Assembly (NCBI GenBank): GCA_019359015.1
Contig: JAHHID010000071.1
Coordinates: 1 to 40,255 of the forward strand
Reading direction: 5' to 3'
DNA length: 40,255 nt
From: Spirirestis rafaelensis WJT71-NPBG6
Lineage (GTDB): Bacteria; Cyanobacteriota; Cyanobacteriia; Cyanobacteriales; Nostocaceae
A program made the translations under genes and the position numbers. A model generated the notes under the pieces. It saw nothing but the letters and a program-made list of their open reading frames with translations. It had not been told where the DNA came from and did not search any database. Within the stretch, counting starts at the first letter, position 1; each line of letters begins with the position of its first letter. Below are positions 1-8,635 of this stretch, in pieces.

Positions 1-75
1 TATGGTGGTAATGCAACGTGGTCTAAGAGCCGTAGGGCATACGGTCAAGATGCTTGGCGAGGGGTTAAGCAATAG
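1..75 (+). CDS. C-terminal end of a probable IS200/IS605 TnpB-type protein (partial)
   Basis: An open frame enters from the left edge and reads 24 codons to a TAG at 73-75, ending in the basic tail AWRGVKQ. No domain can be seen in so short a piece. The TnpB identity is inferred from what follows: a G/C hairpin (96-116) and a TCAA (121-124), which resemble the right end of cyanobacterial IS200/IS605 elements. The rest of the gene lies outside the window. It could instead be the tail of an unrelated protein. Confidence 0.45.
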   Translation, partial: YGGNATWSKSRRAYGQDAWRGVKQ

Positions 76-95
76 CTCCCCACTAACCCAAGAAT

Positions 96-124
96 CCCCC
101 GTTTTATAAACGGGGGAGTGTCAA
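96..124 (+). mobile_element. Putative right end of an IS200/IS605-like element
   Basis: A perfect 9-bp stem (CCCCCGTTT at 96-104, AAACGGGGG at 108-116) with a 3-nt loop lies just after the TnpB-like stop codon. The tetranucleotide TCAA follows at 121-124. Subterminal hairpins with a TCAA-type right cleavage site are known for IS608-like elements. The TCA of the TCAA is also the stop codon (TGA on the minus strand) of the methyltransferase, so the element appears to abut or define that gene's end. Confidence 0.5.
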
Positions 125-738
125 TAATCTTTAACTGCTACACCTTTGTAGAGATAGCCAAATATTTTTGGCAAATTCTCACTATAAAACTCTTCGATTG
201 TCAAATGGCTGAAGTGATTTTCAACTAGATGCTTGATGTCGCGATTTAAATGACAGCCATCGGCAATGACTTTTTGAATCGGGGTGAGACGATTTTGCCA
301 AACTTGCACTTTCGCATCGTTACTCAGTCCATGTTCGATAAAAAAGTATTTTCCTTGCGGCTTCAGAACACGGTAAATTTCCTTTAAAGCTTGCTCGACG
401 TTGGCAATGCTGCATAATGTCCAAGTAGTAACCACACTATCGAAGCTTTGCGAAGCGAAGGGTAGATTTTCGCCACTGAGTACGTTATGCTCGACAACAA
501 TATCTGAAGCCTGAATGCGTTTCAAGGCAAGTGCATTCATCCCTGGATTGGCATCAACTGTTATCAGTTTTTTGATATGTTTGGGATAGTAGGGTAAATT
601 TAATCCTGTCCCAAAGCCGATTTCTAAAGTTTCACCTTTGACCTGTGCCAATACTTGCTGACGATAATTAGATAGACTCGCATCAGACATGCTCCAGTCT
701 TGTAAGCGAGGCACAATAAATTGACTGTACAGATTCAT
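121..738 (-). CDS. Class I SAM-dependent methyltransferase (Methyltransf_11/UbiE-like)
   Basis: This 205-aa soluble protein should transfer a methyl group from S-adenosylmethionine to a small molecule; the substrate cannot be told from sequence. Motif I is LEIGFGTGLNL at about residues 38-48. An acidic ribose-binding position follows in ITVDANPGM, then the post-motif SFDSVVTTWTLC and the LKPQGKYFFIEHG strand typical of the UbiE/Methyltransf_11 group. The length is normal for the compact METTL7-like branch. Its stop codon is formed by the last bases of the IS-like right end, so the original C-terminus may have been a few residues different. It stands alone, with no operon partner. Confidence 0.85.
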   Translation of the reverse strand: MNLYSQFIVPRLQDWSMSDASLSNYRQQVLAQVKGETLEIGFGTGLNLPYYPKHIKKLITVDANPGMNALALKRIQASDIVVEHNVLSGENLPFASQSFDSVVTTWTLCSIANVEQALKEIYRVLKPQGKYFFIEHGLSNDAKVQVWQNRLTPIQKVIADGCHLNRDIKHLVENHFSHLTIEEFYSENLPKIFGYLYKGVAVKDY

Positions 739-775
739 CTTGGCAAGGGGTGACGCATTGTAATACCAATTCTAT

Positions 776-1111
776 ATGAGGTTCTTGACCCTAGAAGGGT
801 GGACGGCACATGCGCGACTGCCGGGAAACCCGTCCAAGTGGCTCGGCTATATGAACAAAGCCTGCGAAGGCAGGCTAATTAGGCGTATCTTTATAAAAAA
901 ACGGTGTAAAGTTCTTGTTTGGAACACGAAACTTGAGCTTCTGAACATGAAACTTGAGCTTCTGAACATGAAACTTCGTGCTTGGAACTCGAAACTTCGT
1001 GCTTGGAACTCGAAACTTCGTGCTTGGAACTCGAAACTTCGTGCTTGGAACTCGAAACTTCGTGCTTGGAACTCGAAACTTGAGCTTCTGAACTTGAAAC
1101 TCAGAGTTTGA
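776..1111 (+). repeat. 21-bp minisatellite in a low-credibility open frame
   Basis: From about 918 to 1105 a 21-bp unit is repeated. Five near-identical copies are flanked by variant copies. Because 21 is a multiple of three the frame stays open and would encode heptapeptides LRAWNSK and LELLNMK. There is no good ribosome binding site, and the upstream part (about 776-900) is a dispersed-repeat type sequence. I treat it as a tandem repeat (STRR type, common in heterocystous cyanobacteria), not as a gene. Confidence 0.7.
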
Positions 1112-1130
1112 CTCTTGACTTTTGACTTCC

Positions 1131-1158
1131 GTAGAGACGCGATAAATCGCGTCTCTAC
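1131..1158. terminator. Perfect inverted repeat; likely terminator-like hairpin
   Basis: GTAGAGACGCGAT and its reverse complement are separated by 2 nt, giving a 13-bp stem. It sits 10 bp after the stop codon of the minus-strand aminotransferase gene. No strong T-run follows, so it may be a dispersed palindromic element serving as an mRNA 3' end. A related sequence (GTAGAGA...GCGTCTCTAC) occurs near 21269-21299. Confidence 0.5.
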
Positions 1159-1167
1159 AACTGTTGA

Positions 1168-2352
1168 CTAAATACGCGATCGCACAAATTTCTCTAATCT
1201 ATCCATTCCTTTCTCAATTGTTGCCATATCGGTGGCGTAAGATAGACGAATATTGTCATCAGCGCCAAAAGCGACTCCGGGAATAACTGCGACTTGCTCT
1301 TTTTCTAGCAAAGCGTCACAAAATTCTAGGGATTTGACATTGAGTTTGCTGATGTCGGGAAACATGTAAAAAGCACCATCTGGCTTTTCACAAGTTAAAC
1401 CGGGAATGGCGTTGAGTCTATCTAACATTACTTGCCGACGTTTGGCGAAAGCTTGACGCATTTCTTCTACACAGTCTTGTGAGGATTCTAATGCAGCGAT
1501 CGCGCCATATTGAGCAAAGGTACACACATTTGATGTACTGTGACTTTGGATGGTGATTGTGGCTTTAATTATTTCTGTTGGTCCTGCAAGATAACCAATC
1601 CGCCATCCTGTCATTGAGTAAGCTTTCGCAAAGCCGTTACTGACAATAGTCCGGTCGAAAATCTCCTTTCCTACAGAACCGATGCACAAATGTTCTGCAC
1701 CGTCGTAGAGTATTTTTTCATAAATCTCGTCGGAGACAACAAGTATATCTTTTTCAACTATTATCTCTGCTATAGCTCTGATTTCTTCAGGCGTATATAC
1801 CATCCCCGTGGGATTCGAGGGGGAATTGAGGACAAATAACTTTGTTTTCGGCGTGATTGTTTCTCGCAGCTTTTCGGGTGTAATTTTATAGCCCGTCGAA
1901 GAATCTGTATGTACAATCACCGGAACACCACCCGCCAAAATTACCATTTCTGGATAACTTAGCCAGTAGGGAGCGGGGATAATTACTTCATCGCCTGGGT
2001 CGATGAGGGCGACAATTAAATTGTAGAGAGAATGTTTACCGCCGTTAGAGACGATGACATTTTCTGCTTTGTAATCAAGATGATTGTCTGTTTTTAACTT
2101 GTGAGCGATCGCTTCTCTTAACTTTGGTTCACCAGACGCTGCACCATACTTGGTTTTGTTTTCATCTAAAGCTTTTACCGCTGCGGCTTTGATGTGAGCC
2201 GGTGTGTCAAAATCCGGTTCTCCAGCGCTAAAACTACAAACATCGATACCTTCTGCCTTCATTGCCTTAGCCTTGGCTGCGATCGCTAAGGTTAACGAAG
2301 GGGACACTTGACTTACTCTTGCTGCCAGCTTCATTCTTACTTCTTTCGGCAC
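1168..2352 (-). CDS. aspC: Class I/II aminotransferase, aspartate (probably aspartate/prephenate) aminotransferase
   Basis: This PLP enzyme interconverts aspartate and oxaloacetate, and the 1-beta branch often also transaminates prephenate. In the 394-aa frame one sees SNPTG (178-182), DEIY (208-211) and the PLP Schiff-base lysine in [20 protein letters not shown] (Lys243). The substrate-binding arginine is in NIRLSYA near the C-terminus. The second methionine (residue 7, [10 protein letters not shown]) matches the usual family start and may be the true one (CDS then 1168-2334). The gene is monocistronic and followed by the hairpin at 1131-1158. Confidence 0.92.
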   Translation of the reverse strand: MPKEVRMKLAARVSQVSPSLTLAIAAKAKAMKAEGIDVCSFSAGEPDFDTPAHIKAAAVKALDENKTKYGAASGEPKLREAIAHKLKTDNHLDYKAENVIVSNGGKHSLYNLIVALIDPGDEVIIPAPYWLSYPEMVILAGGVPVIVHTDSSTGYKITPEKLRETITPKTKLFVLNSPSNPTGMVYTPEEIRAIAEIIVEKDILVVSDEIYEKILYDGAEHLCIGSVGKEIFDRTIVSNGFAKAYSMTGWRIGYLAGPTEIIKATITIQSHSTSNVCTFAQYGAIAALESSQDCVEEMRQAFAKRRQVMLDRLNAIPGLTCEKPDGAFYMFPDISKLNVKSLEFCDALLEKEQVAVIPGVAFGADDNIRLSYATDMATIEKGMDRLEKFVRSRI

Positions 2353-2408
2353 ATTCTCACCTATTTAAGAGTATCTCACAATCCCTCCCCAGATTTTTCT
2401 CTTAAGAA

Positions 2409-2512
2409 TTCCTTCGTTCCCAGTCTCTGGCTGGGAATGCAGTAAAGGAGGCTCTGCCTCCAGCCTTTTGCGGGAGGCAGAGCCTCCCGACTTACGTCAC
2501 AAGGCAGAGCCT
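2409..2512. repeat. Dispersed cyanobacterial palindromic repeats
   Basis: The stretch contains TTCCCAGTCTCTGGCTGGGAA, then complementary blocks built on GAGGCTCTGCCTCC and GGAGGCAGAGCCTCC, and a CAAGGCAGAGCCTTG palindrome. A related copy of the first part lies in the opposite orientation at about 15245-15296. These are non-coding dispersed elements between the aminotransferase and RDD genes. Confidence 0.7.
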
Positions 2513-2524
2513 TGTAACGAGAGA

Positions 2525-2625
2525 ATGGGCATTGGGCATTGAAAATCGGATAAATTCTCCCCTGTCCCCCTGTCCCCCTGTCCCCCTCTCTCCAGTCCCT
2601 AGTCCCTAGTCCCTAGCCCCGTCCC
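2525..2625. repeat. Short tandem repeats (STRR)
   Basis: The block holds GGGCATT repeated twice, TCCCCCTG repeated three times and CCCTAGT repeated three times. The last array supplies the stop codon and the final residues (GDGARD) of the minus-strand RDD-family protein, so that C-terminus is repeat-derived. Confidence 0.8.
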
Positions 2626-3397
2626 CAGTTTCTTTATAAGCTAGATAAACACCTTCCAAAAAGACATCAGGGACAACGTTTTCTGGTAGCTTTTCTAAAT
2701 CGATAATGTCTTTAACCTGCTTAGTCAATTCTAGAGCCAGTGACGCTCTTGCTTTTGTTGACATGACGCTGCGTCTGAGTAAATATTCGCGAATAACGGC
2801 AAAATCATCGGGCAATAATGGCGATAAATCGGCAACTTGCAGCAAATGCTCATATACTGGCTTTGCCTCTTCGGAAATTGTCAAAGTGGTTGATGCAAGT
2901 GGTTTTTGAGCTTGAATGACTATTGTGCCGGCGGCTAAATCACCTACGCGCTTTTCGCGATCGCTAAAGATGATAAATAAACTGCCAAGATAGAAAAACT
3001 CATCAATCGGTCTAAGCAAAGCGCGTAATGTTGCTTGTTGCAAACCAACAGGTCTACCATCATCTCGAACAACGCGAATTTTCGCAAAGCGTTTGCCCGG
3101 GGTTTGACCTTGCCATAAAGTTTCAAAGAAGACAAAGTAACCTGCGTAAATAGCAAAGCCGGTGATTAAGGCGATCGCTATTAACCACAAACTCACCTGC
3201 TTGCCAAAAATCGCTGTCCAGAAATCCCCTAACTGCACTGCAAGAGTTACCCAGACAACAATAAACACCGTCATTATCGCAGCCAAAACGTGATAATCAA
3301 TTAACAATGCCCAAGCGCGATTACCGATGCCGGCAAGAGTAAATTCTAGTTCTACACTTTCTGGTGTGCGGAATTTAATTTTGTTGAATAAGTGCAT
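2606..3397 (-). CDS. RDD family membrane protein
   Basis: The 263-aa membrane protein has the RDD domain at its N-terminal half. It contains AGIGNRAWALLIDYHV (the R..D signature, about residues 23-38), two or three hydrophobic segments, and GQTPGKRFAKIRVVRDDGRP (the conserved GxTxGKR block). A third block is LRALLRPIDEFFYLGSLFIIFSDREKRVGDLAAGTIV. The C-terminal ~90 residues are soluble. The function of RDD proteins is generally unclear; ion or solute transport has been proposed. It follows the 282-aa membrane protein by 20 bp, so the two are probably co-transcribed. Confidence 0.88.
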   Translation of the reverse strand: MHLFNKIKFRTPESVELEFTLAGIGNRAWALLIDYHVLAAIMTVFIVVWVTLAVQLGDFWTAIFGKQVSLWLIAIALITGFAIYAGYFVFFETLWQGQTPGKRFAKIRVVRDDGRPVGLQQATLRALLRPIDEFFYLGSLFIIFSDREKRVGDLAAGTIVIQAQKPLASTTLTISEEAKPVYEHLLQVADLSPLLPDDFAVIREYLLRRSVMSTKARASLALELTKQVKDIIDLEKLPENVVPDVFLEGVYLAYKETGDGARD

Positions 3398-3417
3398 AGC
3401 AGTTTTTATACTAATGT

Positions 3418-4266
3418 TTAAATATCGCGATCGCGTAACTTCAATCCCATCCCTTCCCGACGACTCCGCAAGTCATAATAAACTACTGCTTTGATTGACT
3501 GCCAAAACGGTACAATCAACGCGGCACTTATTAAACCAATAATTAGACTCAACAATTGTGAAAGAACAGCGTAACCGGAATTTTCTTGAGCTAAGGATGC
3601 TAAAGCTGCCTGAATAATAGTGCTAACAATAGTAAAGGGAATTTGTATTGGTATCGTAATTAAATAACCCACAAATAAAATCGCGACAATTCGCCAAGTA
3701 TGTCCTTTAGTTAATTCCCAACTGCGACCAATCGTCGAGGTTCCATCAACATTGTCTTCAATAGCCAGTGGAACTTCAACAACAAAAAAGCGAGCTTGTA
3801 CCCAGAGGAAAGCAACGAAGAAAACTAAAATCAAAATAAGTGTTAACAAAGAAACAGCCAAAATAATAGTTGGACTTAGGGTAACACCTGCGGCAATACT
3901 TCCCGCTAAAAAAAAGGTAACAATCCCGATAAAAATAGAAAAGGGTATTAGCAAACCTATATTGATCGCAAACATTAACAAACCCATAATGAAAAACTGC
4001 CACATGCGCGAATTTACGATTCTGCGACCTTGTTCAATAGATTCCGGTTGCTCGACCAATTCACCAAAGGCTAACCGGGATATTAAAGCTAAAATTGCCC
4101 CACATTTTGCCCAACCATAAATTGGTACAAATATCCACGCATAAGCATTAAATGCCAGTTTAAGATAAGACTTGAGGTGAGAACGATATAGCCGCATTCC
4201 GGCACTGACGACATTACCGAGGCTAAGTGGTTGTATTGGGCTGGGAGAACCGAGATTAAGAGACAT
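3418..4266 (-). CDS. Polytopic membrane protein, function unknown
   Basis: The 282-aa protein has about six hydrophobic segments and a conserved-looking start (PLSLGNVVSAGMRLYRSHLKS) resembling the N-terminus of GPDP membrane-domain/DUF975-like proteins. A soluble loop contains IEDNVDGTSTIGRSWELTKGHTWRI, a feature of that loose group. No catalytic motif is visible. It is transcribed with the RDD gene and divergently from the SpoIIM-family gene, 80 bp apart. Partners of this kind are common beside SpoIIM/RDD/DUF58 genes, which suggests a membrane complex. The family name is tentative. Confidence 0.75.
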   Translation of the reverse strand: MSLNLGSPSPIQPLSLGNVVSAGMRLYRSHLKSYLKLAFNAYAWIFVPIYGWAKCGAILALISRLAFGELVEQPESIEQGRRIVNSRMWQFFIMGLLMFAINIGLLIPFSIFIGIVTFFLAGSIAAGVTLSPTIILAVSLLTLILILVFFVAFLWVQARFFVVEVPLAIEDNVDGTSTIGRSWELTKGHTWRIVAILFVGYLITIPIQIPFTIVSTIIQAALASLAQENSGYAVLSQLLSLIIGLISAALIVPFWQSIKAVVYYDLRSRREGMGLKLRDRDI

Positions 4267-4345
4267 GATGCTAAATTTTCTTGTAAATTAAGTTTTGAAT
4301 TTGAAGCTATCTTAAGATAACTTCAATTAAGTATTCCGAAAGTTT

Positions 4346-5299
4346 ATGAATATTCAACGTTGGATTTCTCGAAGGGAACCAAATTGGCAACGTCTAGATG
4401 CTTTATTAAGACAAGTAGAAAAAAAAGGAATCAAGTCACTGCAAGCTGGGGAAATTAGAGAGTTAGCGAGTTTATACCGTTCAGTAGCGGCAGATTTAGC
4501 CCGTGCTCAGACTCACAAAGTAGGCAATACTTTGACGCAAAGTTTACATTTTTTGACAACTCGCGCTTATACGCAGATTTATCAAGGTTCAAGACGACAA
4601 GAATGGCAAGCAGTGGTGGAATTCTATAGTTGGGGATTACCAGCAGTGGTGCAGCAAACATTTCCATATATTGCCACAGCCACTGCTACATTTATGCTAG
4701 GGGCATTAGTTGCTTGGTGGTATGCGTGGCAAGATCCCACCTTTATATCACTTGTGGTTCCAGAAAGCTTAATTTCCCAGGTGCGAGATGAGCATAAATT
4801 GTGGATGGGGTCAATAGTCGGAATTGAACCTTTAGCATCGAGCAATATCACAATTAATAATTTATCAGTGTCGTTTGGTGCGATCGCTGGTGGCATGACA
4901 GCTGGAATTTACACCACATTTTTATTATGGTTCAATGGTTTATTGATTGGTGCCCTTGCCACCTTAGTGGGTCAAAATAATCTTGCTTATCCCTTTTGGG
5001 CATTTGTATTTCCGCATGGTTCTCTAGAATTACCCGCCATCTTTTTTGCTGGTGGTGCAGGTTTTTTACTCGCCAGAGCGATTTTATTTCCCGGTAAATA
5101 TCGCCGTCGTGACGCACTCAAATTTTACGGCTCTCTGGCTGTGCAGTTACTATTTGGCATTATCCCAATGTTGACAATTGCTGGTACTATCGAAGGATTT
5201 ATTTCTCCTAATCCTAGTATACCAAGTCCTTTTAAATACCTCCTGGGGATGAGTTTGTTTGTGTTTTTGCTAGTGTATTCTAGTCGCAAGCGGAGGTAA
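4346..5299 (+). CDS. Stage II sporulation protein M (SpoIIM) family membrane protein
   Basis: The 317-aa protein has a soluble helical N-terminus with WQRLDALLRQVEKKGIKSLQAGE and LYRSVAADLARAQ (residues ~14-57), which is characteristic of bacterial SpoIIM-like proteins outside Firmicutes. Several membrane helices follow, with the conserved NNLSVSFGAIAGGMTAGIYT region and a PHGSLELPAIFFAGGAGFLL segment. Cyanobacteria do not sporulate, so the name reflects only the family. The related protein of spore formers acts in engulfment together with peptidoglycan hydrolases. It diverges from the RDD/membrane-protein pair and belongs functionally with the MoxR/DUF58 genes downstream. Confidence 0.88.
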   Translation: MNIQRWISRREPNWQRLDALLRQVEKKGIKSLQAGEIRELASLYRSVAADLARAQTHKVGNTLTQSLHFLTTRAYTQIYQGSRRQEWQAVVEFYSWGLPAVVQQTFPYIATATATFMLGALVAWWYAWQDPTFISLVVPESLISQVRDEHKLWMGSIVGIEPLASSNITINNLSVSFGAIAGGMTAGIYTTFLLWFNGLLIGALATLVGQNNLAYPFWAFVFPHGSLELPAIFFAGGAGFLLARAILFPGKYRRRDALKFYGSLAVQLLFGIIPMLTIAGTIEGFISPNPSIPSPFKYLLGMSLFVFLLVYSSRKRR

Positions 5300-5425
5300 G
5301 TATTCACATCGTAAAAAATAGCCATATTCACTTTCATGTGGTTTGACTATGCATAAACAATTAGATTGTAAACTATAAATATCTTGAGCAAAGAAAATTC
5401 ATAGGTTAGTGAAAGAAAGGCAATT

Positions 5426-6250
5426 ATGAAAAATAAATTTCTTCGGAGTTTACTTGCTGCTGCTTTAGGAACTGGTTTATTATCAATCGCTGCACCTGCA
5501 AGCGCTTTTGATATCAAAAGCCGAGATGAAGCTCCTGCTAATTTCAAAAATATTCTTCAAGACTTTAGAGCTTTTGTTGGCGAAGAACGTCGTTATTTGT
5601 CTCCTGAGAGCATTAAGGCAAAACAGGTTAATCTGTCTGACCTAACGCTGAAATTGAACTATGATCCCAAAGTATTCTTTATCGGCGAAACGGCTAACTT
5701 ATATCGCGATCGCTTAGATTTCAAAGCTACTACTGGCTCTCAAGTCCAGACAGGTCAAATAATTTTCGGCGATACCTCTTGTAATACTGGCGATAGCAGT
5801 TTCACTAATTTTAGTCAGTTTTGCCCAAACCCGAACGACGCGTTACAAGGCAAAGTTGCACCCTATCAACCTTTGAATGTTGGTGACTGGGTGAATATAG
5901 GCTCGTTACCAGCTGGTACAAAATTGGATTTCCAGTTAGTTCCAAACGATATTAACGGCGGTATCTACGAAAATGGAGTTAAAGGTATCTTTGGTCTAAA
6001 TCAAGATCTCAACCCAGATAATTTGCAACACGCTGTAGCTTATTACTATAAAGACTATCTGGTGCTAGGTTTCGAGGATTTATGGGGTGGTGGCGATCAA
6101 GATTATAACGATACAGTGTTTGCGATTGATATTGGTAAAGCAAATGCTCGTGCAGCAGCTAATGTGCCAGAACCTTCTGTAGCTGCGGCAATGTTTGCGA
6201 TCGCCATATTGAGCTTAATGAAAACTCGTCGTCGTCAAGCTGTCGATTAA
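5426..6250 (+). CDS. Exported DUF4114 protein with PEP-CTERM anchor
   Basis: The 274-aa protein has an N-terminal signal peptide (basic start, hydrophobic LLAAALGTGLLSIAAP, cleavage near ASA-F). The DUF4114 core includes LVLGFEDLWGGGDQDYNDTVF, whose acidic cluster probably binds calcium. The C-terminus carries a PEP-CTERM tail from about residue 247: VPEP, a hydrophobic segment, then TRRR. Such proteins are exported and are thought to be processed by an exosortase; no sorting gene lies in the window. A good SD (GAAAGAAAGG) precedes the ATG. It converges with the DUF58 gene, and the two stops overlap by 4 bp. Confidence 0.88.
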   Translation: MKNKFLRSLLAAALGTGLLSIAAPASAFDIKSRDEAPANFKNILQDFRAFVGEERRYLSPESIKAKQVNLSDLTLKLNYDPKVFFIGETANLYRDRLDFKATTGSQVQTGQIIFGDTSCNTGDSSFTNFSQFCPNPNDALQGKVAPYQPLNVGDWVNIGSLPAGTKLDFQLVPNDINGGIYENGVKGIFGLNQDLNPDNLQHAVAYYYKDYLVLGFEDLWGGGDQDYNDTVFAIDIGKANARAAANVPEPSVAAAMFAIAILSLMKTRRRQAVD

Positions 6251-7566
6251 AGTTGATTCCGGGCTTTCAGTCGCAAATATTGCTCAACTAATTTATCTGT
6301 AATCTCATTAGCTGGTGCATCTAATACTAATACACCTTTTTGCTTCAACTTTGCAAAGGCTACTCGCCGTTGTGCTAATAAATCTAAAGCGACAGCACGG
6401 GCATAAGCATGTGTAACATTTCCCGTTGAGGTGTGTGCCAATTTATCAACTTCGGGATCGCGCAGAGCGACGCAAAACGGCAGATAGCGCGGTGCTAATT
6501 TAGAAAGTGCGGCAAGAAGTTCGGCGGAGGCTGTGACATCAACTAAGTCAGTAATTACCACTACAAGCGCTCTCCGGGTTTGTTGCCGCACAACATTTGT
6601 CACTGCACCTAAATAATCAGATTCTAGTAGTACTGGTTGAATCGGAGTTAGGCGATCTATGAGATTACCTAAATGATGTTGTCCACGTTCTGGGGGTATC
6701 CACGTATGCGTTTGGCGGTCAAATACACCAACGCCGACGCGATCGCCTCGATGTAAACCCGCCAAAGCTAAGGACAATGTTGCATTCAAACCCCAATCAA
6801 ACCGCTGCAAACCTTGTACTTTTGCTGTCATCAACCGCCCGCGATCAAGTAAAATCAGTAAGGTTTGTTCTTGTTCTGCTTCCAAAACCCTCACGAGTGG
6901 GGATGCATTTCCATAGCCACCTACCCGACGCGCTGTGGCTTTCCAATCAATAAACCGCAAATCGTCTCCTGTGCGATAGTTTCGCAGTTCAGCAAACTCT
7001 GTACCCATACCCGATTGCCGTTGACGCATGGAACCGGATGATTGTAGTGTCAAGCGAATTGAAAGCGATCGCAAGCCAATTAAATCAGGATAAACTTTCA
7101 CCCGCAGACTTTGCGGAATCTTCCAATCATCCCACGCTAAACCCCAAAGTCCCAATTGTCGTACCTGAATATCGCCCCAAGGAAACTCTCCCCGCTGTGT
7201 CGGCTTAACGGTATAATTTAATTCTTTGGTGCTGTTCCTTTCCACAGCAGCACGGATTGTTGGTGTAGATATGGCAAAGCCGGAAGGGTAATAATCGCGG
7301 ATTAAAATTACGGTGTCTGTGTTACTTGTTACCGTTAGCACCACCGGATTATCTCGCCCAATTGATAGTCGCGGTGGTAACTCGCGCTTGATTTCTACAC
7401 GGTGACGACGCGATCGCCTACCATCTACAATCATTAAGCTTAAGACTATGACATCAAATAGTAAAGCGATCGCAATGCTACTAAAGATATTAAGAAACAT
7501 TGCGACAATTGGAGCGATCGCAATTCCCGAAACTAATAAAAAATAAACTCGTCTGGAAGGAACCAT
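6247..7566 (-). CDS. DUF58 domain-containing protein (MoxR partner)
   Basis: The 439-aa protein has two N-terminal membrane helices (about 7-25 and 29-46), an intermediate beta-rich region and the DUF58 signature GTEFAELRNYRTGDDLRFID at 188-207, continuing WKATARR. The C-terminal part resembles a vWA fold, with LLILLDRGRLM standing where a MIDAS-like strand would be. DUF58 proteins are typically encoded beside MoxR AAA+ ATPases and are thought to act with them as membrane-linked chaperone/assembly factors. The partner moxR lies about 1 kb upstream on the same strand, separated by a general-stress gene. Confidence 0.9.
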   Translation of the reverse strand: MVPSRRVYFLLVSGIAIAPIVAMFLNIFSSIAIALLFDVIVLSLMIVDGRRSRRHRVEIKRELPPRLSIGRDNPVVLTVTSNTDTVILIRDYYPSGFAISTPTIRAAVERNSTKELNYTVKPTQRGEFPWGDIQVRQLGLWGLAWDDWKIPQSLRVKVYPDLIGLRSLSIRLTLQSSGSMRQRQSGMGTEFAELRNYRTGDDLRFIDWKATARRVGGYGNASPLVRVLEAEQEQTLLILLDRGRLMTAKVQGLQRFDWGLNATLSLALAGLHRGDRVGVGVFDRQTHTWIPPERGQHHLGNLIDRLTPIQPVLLESDYLGAVTNVVRQQTRRALVVVITDLVDVTASAELLAALSKLAPRYLPFCVALRDPEVDKLAHTSTGNVTHAYARAVALDLLAQRRVAFAKLKQKGVLVLDAPANEITDKLVEQYLRLKARNQL

Positions 7567-7742
7567 ATATTGATTGCAAACCTCGATTTTTAGGCTTAAC
7601 AGCCAATCTCAACGTTCCCATAGTCTGCATCTAACTGCAAACTGCCATAACAAAAATGAAGAAAAGGGCGATCGCCATGATTGCGAACCTGATTGACAAA
7701 AGAGGCGATCGTACCCCCACTTACCCACATTAACTATATGAT

Positions 7743-8282
7743 TTATTCAGAGACAAACCAATCTTGAATGCCACCACGGCTAAGAATAGTTTCAGCGCGA
7801 CCGATATCGTCTTCATCTCCTTCTACCATCACTAGATAAGCACCGCGTGACAGCCAGTCTTTGTAAGCTTGGGCTTTTAGTTCAGGAATTGCTAGACTAC
7901 TCATCCCCCCCACTAAGCCGCCAGCTGTTGCCCCTACAGCAGTACCCGCGAGGGTTGATGCTAAAGCAGTTGCCGTAGCACCTCCTAGGGCTAGAGCACC
8001 CAAACCAGGAACTGTTAAAGTTGCAATACCAGTTAATACGCCAGCTAGTCCGCCTAATGCTCCCCCAGAAATCGTCCCGGCTCTAGCAGCTTGATCGCCT
8101 TCATTTTCGACATTACCAAGGTTGTTAGCCGCAGCCTTTATCTCCTCTGGATTTGTATCCGGTCCAATCACGGAAACTTTATCCATCGGAAAGTTAGATG
8201 CCTTGAGTTCATTGATTGCCTTTTCTGCATCAAAACGGTTAGGAAATACACCAATAGAGCGCTTTTGTTCGGGTAAAGCCAT
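7743..8282 (-). CDS. General stress protein 17M-like with glycine-zipper segment
   Basis: This 179-aa protein starts with a compact alpha/beta domain (IGVFPNRFDAEKAINELKASNFPMDKVSVIGPD) matching the GSP17M/YflT-like domain of cyanobacterial stress proteins. A long Gly/Ala-rich hydrophobic stretch (about residues 71-130, with many GxxxG steps) follows and probably inserts into or associates with membrane. A second short alpha/beta piece ends the protein (AYLVMVEGDEDDIGRAETILSRGG). No catalytic residues are visible. It sits between moxR and the DUF58 gene on the same strand, although its fold suggests a stress role and not a MoxR-complex role. Confidence 0.8.
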   Translation of the reverse strand: MALPEQKRSIGVFPNRFDAEKAINELKASNFPMDKVSVIGPDTNPEEIKAAANNLGNVENEGDQAARAGTISGGALGGLAGVLTGIATLTVPGLGALALGGATATALASTLAGTAVGATAGGLVGGMSSLAIPELKAQAYKDWLSRGAYLVMVEGDEDDIGRAETILSRGGIQDWFVSE

Positions 8283-8450
8283 TGTTCTACACGCTAATGA
8301 AAGTATCGTTTGTGCTTTAATCTTGCTGTTTCTCAGTGGCTTTCACATCTCTCAGAAGATGTCAATATTATTGCAATTAAACTTAACATCTATTTCAAAA
8401 GGGTGACGATCTATCGTATTCTCAATCTATGCTGCTATATTTACAAACAT

Positions 8451-8635
8451 TTACATAAGACTACATCTTTCTTGAGAACTGCCTTCCAACCAAGGTGGTT
8501 CTGGTAAAGGGGTAGCCTGACGTGAAGTTGAGGTGTAATTGTGAATACGCTTCAACAAGCGACTGAATTAAGCTTTTCCCTTGGCTCGGCAAGATGATTT
8601 TGTCCAAAGTCCAATAAGTTGGTATCAGCACTCAT
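8451..8635 (-). pseudogene. Small gene translationally coupled to moxR, with an apparent 1-base deletion
   Basis: The moxR stop (TGA, 8634-8632) overlaps an ATG (8635-8633) as ATGA. From that ATG 27 codons read to a TGA at 8554-8552, giving MSADTNLLDFGQNHLAEPRE and so on. In the -1 frame a coherent sequence continues (SRLLKRIHNYTSTSRQATPL, then PEPPWLEGSSQERCSLM) to a TAA at 8453-8451. Adding one T in the AATTC near 8566 would join both parts into a 61-aa protein. I do not recognise the family. The break could be a real mutation or a sequence error. Confidence 0.5.

Noticed and set aside
776-1111. 111-aa ORF with heptapeptide repeats as a gene
   Set aside because: It is composed of a dispersed-repeat start and a 21-bp minisatellite; no SD and no recognisable domain.
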